Of a stretch of DNA of 18,280 nucleotides, positions 8,133-16,256 are shown piece after piece; positions within the stretch are counted from its first letter, which is position 1; each line of letters begins with the position of its first letter. The position numbers and the translations under genes are program-made. The stretch lies in NCBI GenBank assembly GCA_029243845.1, contig JAQWRF010000297.1, forward strand, positions 1 through 18,280. Direction: 5' to 3'. This DNA comes from Planctomycetota bacterium (GTDB taxonomy: Bacteria; Planctomycetota; UBA1135). The notes under the pieces were generated by a model that saw nothing but the letters and a program-made list of their open reading frames with translations, did not search any database and had not been told where the DNA came from.

Positions 8133-9262
8133 TTTTGTCCGCCAAACGCACTACCGCCAATAGTAGCGATTTTATCTACTTCCAGAAGTAGTCTGGCGAA
8201 GTCATCGCCGTTGTTTATGGTTATGCCGCTTGCGTCAGTGCAGCCAATCAACCTGCTGATGTCGACGAAACAGTAGAACGCACCTTGCGGTTCGGGGCAG
8301 CTAATGCCCTCGATATTTGCAATGCCAACAGTAATGAGTCGGCTGCGCTTTTCAAACTCTAAGCGCATGGTTTCGCGTTCGGCTGTACCATTTTTTAAAC
8401 CGGCTATTGAAGCGTATTGCGAAATAGAGTTTGGTGACCCTGTAAGTTGCGATTGGATACGCGCGACAATGGCTGCCCAATCTGCGGGACCAGCAAAATA
8501 ACCCATTCTCCAGCCAGTCATGGCGAAAGATTTACTCATGCCGCCAATCCAGGCACTCGTTTTTTGCAGCTCTGGCACAACCACTAGCGGAGAGTAGTGC
8601 TTGGCACCGTTGTAAGTTAATGAACAATACATCTCGTCGCTAATTACGCGCAAACCCTTCGCTAAACACCACTCGCCCAGTTGGCGGGTAAAATCTTCAG
8701 AGAAGACAACGCCGGTAGGGTTAGACGGAGTATTGAGCAAAATAGCAACAGTACGTTCAGTGCATGCCGATTCAAGAGCATCCAAATCAGGCAACATGTT
8801 TTCATCACAGCTAACCATTACTGGCACGCCGCCAGCCAGCTTTACCATCTCAGGGTATGAAGTCCAGGATGGGAAAGGGATAAGCACCTCATCGCCATCG
8901 TCAAGAATCGCCATAAGAGCTTGCACGATAGATATTTTTCCGCCGTTGCTAACCACGATATTTTTGGCTTCATAACTAATGCCAATCTCATTGCCAATGA
9001 CTTCAGCTACCGTTTCACGCAATTCGAGCAAGCCAGCTGAGGGCGTATAGCGGCCCATGCCATCCTGAATGGCCTTGATCGCAGCATCGTTCACACATTG
9101 TGGCGGGCTGAAGTCAGGTTCGCCCGCAGTTAGATTTATAATATCGACCCCTTGGGCGATTAAGCCCTTGATCGTACCCATCACCGATAGGGTGGCTGAA
9201 TCTTCGATTTGGCCCATTTTTTCTGAAAATGAGCTAACATTTGTGCTGTTTGTTGATGACAT
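8015..9262 (-). CDS. Class I pyridoxal-phosphate aminotransferase (aspartate aminotransferase-like)
   Basis: This 415-residue fold-type I aminotransferase most resembles the I-gamma aspartate/aromatic group. Landmarks are INLTAGEPDF (42-51), TPSAGLLELRE near 73, NTPSNPTG (177-184), the PLP-nitrogen aspartate D209 and Y212 in SDEMYCSLTY, the Schiff-base lysine K244 in GGMSKSFAMTGWRMGY, and the carboxylate-binding arginine R380 in HFRLSFA. Amino-donor specificity cannot be assigned. The first 15 residues (Ser/Asn/Thr-rich) precede the family start, but no better start is evident. It is divergent from the 678-residue membrane protein gene (58 bp apart). Its conserved C-terminus, including R380, is encoded inside the region shared with the HD gene on the other strand. 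Confidence 0.92.
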   Translation of the reverse strand: MSSTNSTNVSSFSEKMGQIEDSATLSVMGTIKGLIAQGVDIINLTAGEPDFSPPQCVNDAAIKAIQDGMGRYTPSAGLLELRETVAEVIGNEIGISYEAKNIVVSNGGKISIVQALMAILDDGDEVLIPFPSWTSYPEMVKLAGGVPVMVSCDENMLPDLDALESACTERTVAILLNTPSNPTGVVFSEDFTRQLGEWCLAKGLRVISDEMYCSLTYNGAKHYSPLVVVPELQKTSAWIGGMSKSFAMTGWRMGYFAGPADWAAIVARIQSQLTGSPNSISQYASIAGLKNGTAERETMRLEFEKRSRLITVGIANIEGISCPEPQGAFYCFVDISRLIGCTDASGITINNGDDFARLLLEVDKIATIGGSAFGGQNHFRLSFAAPEKELERALAKLSSRVSTLLTSGKNSAQTC

Positions 9263-9320
9263 GGTTCGTACTAATTAAGTGGACGTTACTTTACCTTAAC
9301 TTCGTCTAAATAACTTCATA

Positions 9321-11357
9321 ATGTCAGATTTCACTATTGCTGAGCGCATTGGCGCTACTCTTCGCTCCCGGCGTTTCTCAATGATTACCGCTGGGTTGAT
9401 TGTATTGTTTTTGCTGCTATATTTGATCTTTGTTAGCTTCTTCTTCGACCCATTCGAAGACAACCTCGATGACACCGCATCCATCTTGCCTTCCGAGGTA
9501 GACTATTTCGTGCGGTGGCAAGACATGGGCAACCATTTCAACGAGTTTCCCGAGCCCGCAATTTGGTCAGAAATTGAGTCAAGTCCACAATACTCTAGCG
9601 TTAAAGATAGCGGCGCTCTCGACAAGTGGTCGCGAGATCTTGAGGTTGGGCAGCTGCTGAACGGACTTTCTAAGATTAGTGACTACCTGCCAACAGGCCT
9701 TAGCTTAAAGAAGGACTTCATGCGCGAAGTTGTAATCGCAGGGCGTGGCCAGCCAGAGTTCAATAGCAAATTCAAGGGAGTGATCATGCTGCGAGCATCA
9801 TTCAAAGTGAAGGCTGGGGTCTCGATGCTCAATTTCGATTTTGTGCGCGACAAATTGCCAGAGTCCTTAAAATTAGAGGATATCGGCGGTGGCATTTATC
9901 GCATTCCGCAATTCGAGTTGTTTGGTTTCCAAGATGCATACCTTGGTCGCGTAAAAGACGTGTTGCTGTTGTCGTCCGAAAAAGAATTTTTAACGATTGC
10001 TAGTGATTTCGACAAACGCGGCGGACAGGATTCACTTGCGCGCGCATCGGTGTTTCACGATAACGTAAGCGCCCATCTTGGCCCTAACGAATCGCCCCTT
10101 GAAATATTTTTCCGTTTCGGTAGCGATTCAGCAAGTGCGCCCGAGTGGCCAACGCGCAACAGCAATAACCTCGCCGAGCAATTCTTTAGCCGGCTATTTA
10201 ATCTGCAGTTGTTGCGCTACTCCGCTGGCTATTTAAACTTAGAGAGCGGGATTGAAATGCGAGTAGGCGGGGACACCGATTTGTCGATGGCTAAGGGTTA
10301 TCAGCAACACTGGTTGCAAGGCAACTCTGTTAAACGTAAGCAAATTGAAGAGTTTGCAAGTATGGTGCCGGCGCAATCATTTTCTTTTGGCACCGTTACC
10401 GGAGAAGTGTCAAAGCTTTTGTCCGAGGGCTATGCGCTAGTTCCTGGCGATTTCCGCTCAATGATGGAATCAGAAATAGCTCGGGGGGGCGATTACCAAA
10501 ATATGCTGAGCCTCATCGGTAGCATTGGTAACGTCTATCGGCAAGGCGTTGCTTTCAGCTTGCGCGAAAACACTTATGAAGAACTAGGCGGCGACCCGGC
10601 ACACGATAATGCGCCCATTCCTCTGTTTGCTATTTACGGTAAGGTGCGCGACATGGGGGCCTATGACCATTTGTTTGAATACCTAAAAGAAAACTGGGCG
10701 AGCTTTACAGGCGATGTAAATCAAAAAGTGGAAGACGTTACTTTTGCCGGCGGCGCAGTCGGCACCAGTTTTGTTTCGCAAATCATTCCGGGAACAGGCG
10801 AGATTAATTTACTGCATATCCCAACGCTAGACATGTTAGTTATTACAAACTCAGCAAAATACTCTAGCGAAATTATCTCAACCGCATTTCTTTCCGCAAG
10901 CGACCCATCGGTGAAGCGCCGCCAATTGTTGTACTTGCCGTCGTTTAAGTCAGAGCTTGACAAAAGCCCTAACGGGGCTCATTTCTTTACATGGTTCTCG
11001 CCGCAGCGCTCACGGCAATGGCTGAGCGACGTTTCAAGCTCGGCAGCAGAATTTATTTTGCGGCAAGAGCGCGAAAGCGCCTGGCGGGAACAACGCCCGC
11101 AAGTTGATAAAGAAATGCGTAGCAAGCATTTTGGTGGACGGACTTCGCTAAGCGCAATCGAGAATGGGCAACTTCAGTCCTATATTGACTCTGAGTTATT
11201 GGCGCGCGACGTTCGCTCAAAGGATCGCCTCAACGAGTTGGTCGAGGAGCAAAACCAATCTTGGCTGCCGCTAACATTATTTGACTCCATGTCGATTGCC
11301 CTGCATTCGTCGCGGCGCCACGTCGAATTGGTAGTATCAGCTGAGATTAGCGAGTGA
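9321..11357 (+). CDS. Membrane-anchored protein of unknown function, 678 residues
   Basis: I do not recognise the family. The sequence shows a short N-terminal cytoplasmic stretch (1-20, ending LRSRRFS), one hydrophobic segment at about 21-42 (ITAGLIVLFLLLYLIFVSFF), then an acidic juncture and roughly 630 soluble residues, so an extracytoplasmic domain anchored by one helix is likely. The soluble part has mixed alpha/beta character, is cysteine-free, and includes a charged helical region near 600-650 (QERESAWREQRP, LARDVRSKDRLNELVEEQNQ). It ends in a beta-like HVELVVSAEISE. The plan resembles large uncharacterised planctomycete membrane proteins (DUF3352-like), but that is only a layout comparison. 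It is a single-gene unit, divergent from the aminotransferase and followed by tRNA-Leu. No Shine-Dalgarno precedes the ATG. Confidence 0.85.
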   Translation: MSDFTIAERIGATLRSRRFSMITAGLIVLFLLLYLIFVSFFFDPFEDNLDDTASILPSEVDYFVRWQDMGNHFNEFPEPAIWSEIESSPQYSSVKDSGALDKWSRDLEVGQLLNGLSKISDYLPTGLSLKKDFMREVVIAGRGQPEFNSKFKGVIMLRASFKVKAGVSMLNFDFVRDKLPESLKLEDIGGGIYRIPQFELFGFQDAYLGRVKDVLLLSSEKEFLTIASDFDKRGGQDSLARASVFHDNVSAHLGPNESPLEIFFRFGSDSASAPEWPTRNSNNLAEQFFSRLFNLQLLRYSAGYLNLESGIEMRVGGDTDLSMAKGYQQHWLQGNSVKRKQIEEFASMVPAQSFSFGTVTGEVSKLLSEGYALVPGDFRSMMESEIARGGDYQNMLSLIGSIGNVYRQGVAFSLRENTYEELGGDPAHDNAPIPLFAIYGKVRDMGAYDHLFEYLKENWASFTGDVNQKVEDVTFAGGAVGTSFVSQIIPGTGEINLLHIPTLDMLVITNSAKYSSEIISTAFLSASDPSVKRRQLLYLPSFKSELDKSPNGAHFFTWFSPQRSRQWLSDVSSSAAEFILRQERESAWREQRPQVDKEMRSKHFGGRTSLSAIENGQLQSYIDSELLARDVRSKDRLNELVEEQNQSWLPLTLFDSMSIALHSSRRHVELVVSAEISE

Positions 11358-11373
11358 TTTCGCTGAAATTAGC

Positions 11374-11401
11374 TAGACTAATGCACAGAACGCTGTAAAA
11401 T
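11374..11401 (+). promoter_or_regulatory. Candidate promoter of tRNA-Leu
   Basis: A -10-like TAAAAT lies at 11396-11401 and a -35-like TAGACT at 11374-11379 (four of six consensus bases), 16 bp apart. The predicted start near 11408 falls about 8 nt before the mature tRNA, a normal distance. It lies entirely in the gap after the membrane-protein gene. Confidence 0.45.
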
Positions 11402-11415
11402 TTCCGTCCATCATA

Positions 11416-11504
11416 GCCGGGGTGGCGGAATTGGCAGACGCGCATGGTTGAGGGCCATGTGGGAGTAAAATCCCGTGCAGGTTCGACTCCTGTTCCCGGC
11501 ACCA
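11416..11504 (+). tRNA. tRNA-Leu (anticodon GAG), CCA encoded
   Basis: The sequence folds into a class II tRNA. The 7-bp acceptor stem is GCCGGGG with TCCCGGC (one G-T), followed by discriminator A and a genomically encoded CCA. The D arm carries the usual TTGGCAGAC loop. The anticodon stem CATGG/CCATG (11443-11447, 11455-11459) holds the loop TTGAGGG with anticodon GAG at 11450-11452. A long variable arm (GGGA/TCCC, 11461-11474) is as expected for leucine, and the T loop is TTCGACT. It reads CUC and CUU codons. A run of six T follows at 11507-11512 and may help end the transcript. Confidence 0.97.
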
Positions 11505-11520
11505 ACTTTTTTAATATCAC

Positions 11521-11526
11521 TATAAT
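11521..11526 (+). promoter_or_regulatory. Perfect -10-like box (TATAAT) before the cysteine synthase-like gene
   Basis: TATAAT lies 17 nt after the tRNA and 9 nt before the TTG start codon. No -35 of quality is found at 16-18 bp, where the sequence is the tRNA 3' end. If used, transcription would start about 3 nt before the TTG, removing the possible GGTGG ribosome site from the message. Confidence 0.35.
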
Positions 11527-11535
11527 GGTGGCGCT

Positions 11536-12567
11536 TTGAACACTTCGGCACCACAATCAACACCTGCGCAACGACTTGGCGCATTAGACAACCTCGTCGG
11601 CAATACGCCATGTCTTGTGCTGCATTGCACAATCAAAGGCAAGCGCGTTAAGATTTTCGTTAAACTCGAATCTGGCAACCTTACTGGCAGCATTAAAGAT
11701 CGAATGGCGTTACATATTTTGCGCTGCGCTTACGAGCTTGATGCGATTAAGCCAGGCGACACTATTGTCGAAGCCACTTCAGGTAACACGGGTATTGCAT
11801 TCGCAGGGATAGGTCGCGCACTCGGTCACGAAGTAATCATTTTGATGCCCGACTGGATGAGCAAAGAGCGCGCCGATGTTATTAAATCTCTAGGAGCCAC
11901 CGTGGTCCCTGTTTCAAAAGAAGAAGGTGGTTTTGTAGGTAGCATTGAGATGACCGAAAAGTATGCGGCCGAGAATGCTAACGTGTTTTTGCCGAAGCAA
12001 TTCGCTAACGACGCCAACATTGAAGCCCACGCTTACTCAACGGCCCCTGAATTACTCGCCCAAATGAAAGAGTATGGCGCAACCATCACGGCATTTGTTG
12101 CCGGTGTCGGGACAGGCGGCACAGTCATGGGCGTACATCGTTACATGAAAGAGCATGCGCCTGAGGTAACAGTACATCCGCTTGAACCATTTGATTCACC
12201 GACATTATCCACGGGCCATAAAGTTGGAAGTCATCGTATTCAAGGCATCAGCGACGAGTTCATCCCTGAGATAGTTGATCTCGAAGCATTAGACCCTATC
12301 GTTTCTGTTTACGATGGAGACTCTATTTGCATGGCGCAGCGTCTAGCAAGAGAACTCGGCTTACCCGTTGGCATTTCATCAGGCGCAAATTTACTTGGCG
12401 CTTTACAACTAGCTTATGACTCAGAGGGCGAATCAGCAGTCGCAACAGTATTCGCTGATTGTAATAAAAAATATTTATCAACGGATTATGTAAAAGAGGA
12501 AGCCGTCAAAGACGACTTCCTCTCTAAAGATGTTGAATTACATCACTTCGATGTAATTAAGGGTTAG
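11536..12567 (+). CDS. PLP-dependent cysteine synthase / cystathionine beta-synthase family protein
   Basis: This 343-residue fold-type II PLP enzyme probably makes cysteine from O-acetylserine and sulfide, or cystathionine from serine and homocysteine. Signatures are LVGNTP (20-25), the Schiff-base lysine K54 in [10 protein letters not shown], the phosphate and substrate loop TSGNTG (81-86), the glycine-rich GVGTGGT (190-196), and the PLP-nitrogen serine region SSGAN (281-285). Two small departures are LTGSIKDR for the usual PGGSVKDR and LEPFDSP for VEPADS. The start must be TTG at 11536: an in-frame TAA lies at 11512-11514 and no other start codon lies between; the ATG at 11525 opens a 4-codon frame. 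No C-terminal CBS-domain pair is present. It ends 3 bp from the groEL stop, tail to tail. Confidence 0.9.
   Translation: MNTSAPQSTPAQRLGALDNLVGNTPCLVLHCTIKGKRVKIFVKLESGNLTGSIKDRMALHILRCAYELDAIKPGDTIVEATSGNTGIAFAGIGRALGHEVIILMPDWMSKERADVIKSLGATVVPVSKEEGGFVGSIEMTEKYAAENANVFLPKQFANDANIEAHAYSTAPELLAQMKEYGATITAFVAGVGTGGTVMGVHRYMKEHAPEVTVHPLEPFDSPTLSTGHKVGSHRIQGISDEFIPEIVDLEALDPIVSVYDGDSICMAQRLARELGLPVGISSGANLLGALQLAYDSEGESAVATVFADCNKKYLSTDYVKEEAVKDDFLSKDVELHHFDVIKG
12495..12523 (-). terminator. Hairpin, probable groEL terminator inside the opposing gene
   Basis: The 13-bp stem has arms 12495-12507 and 12511-12523 with one G-U on the minus strand and a 3-nt loop. On the minus strand it is followed by TTTA, giving a short U-tract. 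It begins about 48 bp past the groEL stop codon and lies in the last codons of the cysteine synthase-like gene. No other hairpin with a T-run was seen between the groEL stop and this point. The U-tract is weak, hence moderate confidence. Confidence 0.5.
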
Positions 12568-12570
12568 GCT

Positions 12571-14253
<1,683 letters not shown>

Positions 14254-14257
14254 TTAA

Positions 14258-14566
14258 TTAACCAATGATGCCGAGTATGTCGTTTTCAGACATAATCAAA
14301 TACTTTGTGCCTTCCCATTCCACTTCGGTGCCGGCGTAAGAGGTGAACAACACTTGCTGGCCCTTAGCGACAGCAAATTCCGAGCGTGAGCCGTCGTCGA
14401 GCAGGCGACCGGCGCCCAATGCGATAACAGTGCCCTCAGCTGGCTTTTCTTTGGCTGACTCAGGAAGAACGATGCCACCTGCAGAGATTTCAGCTGCTGC
14501 GAGGCGCTGAACTAGAACTTTGTCGCCCAGAGGGCTAATTGCTATTTTTTTGGCGGATTTAGCCAT
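14258..14566 (-). CDS. groES: Co-chaperonin GroES (10 kDa, Hsp10)
   Basis: GroES is the heptameric lid of GroEL. The 102-residue protein has LGDKVLVQRL near residue 13, the mobile loop EISAGGIVLP (about 26-35) that contacts GroEL, SAKEKPAEGTVIALG, VLFTSYAGTEVEW and the end LIMSENDILGIIG. It has a slightly long N-terminus (MAKSAKK) and a GAGRLLDDGSR segment after the first strand group, a style I associate with planctomycete GroES. Its ATG lies inside the end of the response-regulator gene (8-bp overlap), so its translation is probably coupled to that gene. No Shine-Dalgarno sequence is visible. The next gene is groEL, 16 bp away. Confidence 0.98.
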   Translation of the reverse strand: MAKSAKKIAISPLGDKVLVQRLAAAEISAGGIVLPESAKEKPAEGTVIALGAGRLLDDGSRSEFAVAKGQQVLFTSYAGTEVEWEGTKYLIMSENDILGIIG

Positions 14567-14930
14567 GATTTCGGGTAAAAATTTGATTTACTGTTATTCG
14601 CAGGAGTTCTGCGGGGATTGGTTTGCGCAACATCGTGATAACCCCTAATTCGAGGGCTGCTAACTCGATATCGCGCGATGGTTGGCCGGTCATCAGGATG
14701 CTCGGCACAGAGTTGCCTAATTGATTGAGATGATCAAGCACTTCGAGGCCAGTTAGGCCAGGCATGTGCATATCAAGCAAAGACAAGTCAAAAGCATTGT
14801 TTAATAACATATTTAACGCGTCTGAGCCACTGTAAGCCACTTCAATGCTATATTCTGCATTGCCTAACATGGCGACAACTGCGTTGAGTTGTTCGACCTG
14901 GTCGTCGGCGATTAAAATGCGAAAAGACAT
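14559..14930 (-). CDS. Receiver-only response regulator (CheY-like)
   Basis: The 123-residue protein is a complete receiver domain with no output domain. The acidic pocket is D9-D10 in ILIADDQ, the phosphate-accepting aspartate is D53 in LLDMHMPG, the switch threonine is T81 in ILMTGQ, and the conserved lysine is K103 in LRKPI. I chose ATG 14930; a longer TTG start at 14966 adds 12 residues unlike receivers. It overlaps groES by 8 bp. A sigma-54-type promoter motif lies just upstream, with a predicted start about 8 nt before this ATG. Its partner kinase is not in the window. It could act by protein contact, as a single-domain phosphorelay step; a direct effect on the chaperonin is only a guess. 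Confidence 0.93.
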   Translation of the reverse strand: MSFRILIADDQVEQLNAVVAMLGNAEYSIEVAYSGSDALNMLLNNAFDLSLLDMHMPGLTGLEVLDHLNQLGNSVPSILMTGQPSRDIELAALELGVITMLRKPIPAELLRITVNQIFTRNHG

Positions 14931-14948
14931 GTTATTAGGGCATTTATC

Positions 14949-14963
14949 GCAAGATGTGTGCCA
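14949..14963 (-). promoter_or_regulatory. Sigma-54 (-24/-12) promoter motif upstream of response regulator-groES-groEL
   Basis: Read on the minus strand this is TGGCAC-ACATC-TTGC, an exact match to the sigma-54 core TGGCAC-N5-TTGC with the required spacing. The base after the core is G instead of the preferred A/T, and the base before is G instead of a pyrimidine. It lies in the 63-bp gap between the zinc-ribbon stop and the regulator start. The predicted transcription start is near 14938, 8 nt before the ATG. With equal base frequencies, about 0.03 exact cores are expected by chance in both strands of this window. I saw no second exact core in a reading by eye. Confidence 0.6.
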
Positions 14964-14971
14964 CAAAGAGA

Positions 14972-14986
14972 CTGCCGAATAGGCAG
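14972..14986 (-). other. Small inverted repeat upstream of the sigma-54 motif
   Basis: CTGCC-N5-GGCAG lies between the zinc-ribbon stop and the sigma-54 motif. On the minus strand it is followed by TCTCTTTG, a poor U-tract. It could be a weak terminator of the upstream genes or a protein-binding dyad centred about 41 bp before the predicted start. Confidence 0.3.
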
Positions 14987-14993
14987 ACAGTCC

Positions 14994-15230
14994 TTATTCG
15001 CCGAAATCGTGGTCGGTGTCGTCGTCGTCACACAGCAGGCGACCGGTTTCTTCACCTTCGGCAGCAATCTCTTCGTCTGTATAGCCATCTAAAACGAGCG
15101 CCATCTCACGTACATTTATCGCTTCTTGGCAGTGCTGGCACCGCGCGCAGTCCACCGTCTCAAATAATTCGAGATAGCCCGCCGGAGGGCATCCGCATTT
15201 TGGGCAAGGTGGCGATGTGTGTTGTGGCAT
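14994..15230 (-). CDS. Small zinc-ribbon protein with acidic tail
   Basis: The 78-residue protein has six cysteines grouped as C9-x2-C12-x-C14 and C28-x2-C31-x2-C34, consistent with one four-cysteine zinc ribbon plus two extra cysteines. The C-terminal half is strongly acidic and ends DDDDTDHDFGE. The family is not recognised; possibilities are a nucleic-acid or protein-binding adaptor. Its ATG shares one base with the stop of the NUDIX gene (TAATG), so the two are translationally coupled. It is followed by the sigma-54 motif and the response regulator. The regular frame and tight coupling support a real gene. Confidence 0.75.
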   Translation of the reverse strand: MPQHTSPPCPKCGCPPAGYLELFETVDCARCQHCQEAINVREMALVLDGYTDEEIAAEGEETGRLLCDDDDTDHDFGE

Positions 15231-15775
15231 TATTGAGAGTCGCGCTGTCGCAGGAAATGAATCAGAGGCAACTGCAGCAAAGCGTGCTGCAGCTCACCAC
15301 CCTTAATGATGTCATCTAATTCTGCGCACGGGCGCAGTTGCACGTCGATAACCTCGTCATCATCAAGAGCGCGCTCGGCATCCGGCCGCGCATTTTTTAT
15401 CAGGTATGAAAAGCAGCGATTATTTTGGATGGCGGGGTTAGCCTCGACTTCGCATATGAGCTGTGGCTTATCACCGGTGTATCCCGTTTCTTCACGCAAC
15501 TCGCGCGCTGCCGCTGCTTCTGGAGTTTCGCCGGCATCAATAACGCCACCAGGAATTTCTAAACGTACGCCACCGATTCCGGGGCGAAACTGACGGATCA
15601 AAATAATTTCGTCGTCAGGCGTGGTGGCAATAATATTCACCCAGTTAGAGCTTTCAATAACAAAAAACGACGCATCGTTTTCTAAAGTAGGGTGGCTGTA
15701 AAAATCTTCGCGCACCGAAAAAATTCGATAGGCATCAAGATGTTTAGAGGACTGCAGTTTCCAACGATCTGACAT
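15230..15775 (-). CDS. NUDIX hydrolase (ADP-ribose pyrophosphatase-like)
   Basis: The 181-residue protein carries a complete Nudix box: G77, E83, R91-E92, E95-E96 and G98, within GGVIDAGETP and AARELREETGY. The surrounding layout (an N-terminal strand region, LIRQFRPGIGGVRLEIPGG before the box) is that of ADP-ribose or nucleoside-diphosphate-sugar pyrophosphatases, which split ADP-ribose into AMP and ribose-5-phosphate. The exact substrate is not proven. It lies 18 bp downstream of the TPR gene and overlaps the zinc-ribbon start by one base. No Shine-Dalgarno is visible. Confidence 0.92.
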   Translation of the reverse strand: MSDRWKLQSSKHLDAYRIFSVREDFYSHPTLENDASFFVIESSNWVNIIATTPDDEIILIRQFRPGIGGVRLEIPGGVIDAGETPEAAAARELREETGYTGDKPQLICEVEANPAIQNNRCFSYLIKNARPDAERALDDDEVIDVQLRPCAELDDIIKGGELQHALLQLPLIHFLRQRDSQ

Positions 15776-15793
15776 AAAGTCAGTTTACGCTAA

Positions 15794-16153
15794 CTAGACG
15801 CTATCTACAATACAGTTTGCGAATTCTGTTTCGTCAAGGCCGGCTTCGAGAGAGCGCAGCATTACCGAGACCGCTTCGTCTTCGCGTTGCACTTCGTGAA
15901 GGGCTAGAATTAATTCTGAAACCGTATCAGCGCATGCTGAGTCGTGCTGCCACGAACGCTTTAAATAAGTTATAGCGCCTTCAGTGTCTCCGACCGAGCG
16001 TAACACTTTGCCTAATTCACGCGACACAGACGGGTCTTCAGGATAGCTGCGAAAAGCCTCTAGAAGAAAGTCAGCGGCAGCAAGAAAGCGTCCTTCGCTA
16101 TGGCAGCGTTGGGCGTAGGCAAGTAGGTTGTTGGCAGATGTCATGGAATTCAT
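15794..16153 (-). CDS. Small TPR-repeat protein
   Basis: The 119-residue protein consists of about three tetratricopeptide-like helix pairs: residues 8-41 (LLAYAQRCHSEGRFLAAADF), 42-73 (LGKVLRSVGDTEGAITYLKR) and 74-108 (LILALHEVQREDEAVSVMLR). No signal peptide or membrane helix is seen, so it is a cytoplasmic protein-protein adaptor. The start could be M1 or M4; neither has a Shine-Dalgarno. It is the first gene of a minus-strand series leading to the NUDIX, zinc-ribbon, response-regulator and groESL genes. Its partner is unknown. Confidence 0.85.
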   Translation of the reverse strand: MNSMTSANNLLAYAQRCHSEGRFLAAADFLLEAFRSYPEDPSVSRELGKVLRSVGDTEGAITYLKRSWQHDSACADTVSELILALHEVQREDEAVSVMLRSLEAGLDETEFANCIVDSV

Positions 16154-16200
16154 TGGGTCAACCCTTTATCGGCGCGACTGCCCCCCAAGCTTTAGCCAAT

Positions 16201-16238
16201 AAACAAAAAAACAGGTCGCAACCGAAGCTGCGACCTGT
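16201..16238 (-). terminator. Strong intrinsic terminator of the metalloprotease unit
   Basis: The perfect 10-bp stem (arms 16211-16220 and 16229-16238) has an 8-nt loop. On the minus strand it is followed by TTTTTTGTTT (16210-16201). It begins about 19 bp after the metalloprotease stop codon and separates it from the TPR gene. Confidence 0.93.
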
Positions 16239-16256
16239 AGAAAAACGATTTAGGCT

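Noticed and set aside
14931..14966. Longer TTG start for the response regulator
   Set aside because: The extra 12 residues lie over the sigma-54 motif and are unlike receiver N-termini; ATG 14930 gives a standard receiver length.
14567..14993. CIRCE element for groESL
   Set aside because: I looked for TTAGCACTC-N9-GAGTGCTAA or close variants upstream of groES and before the receiver gene and found none.
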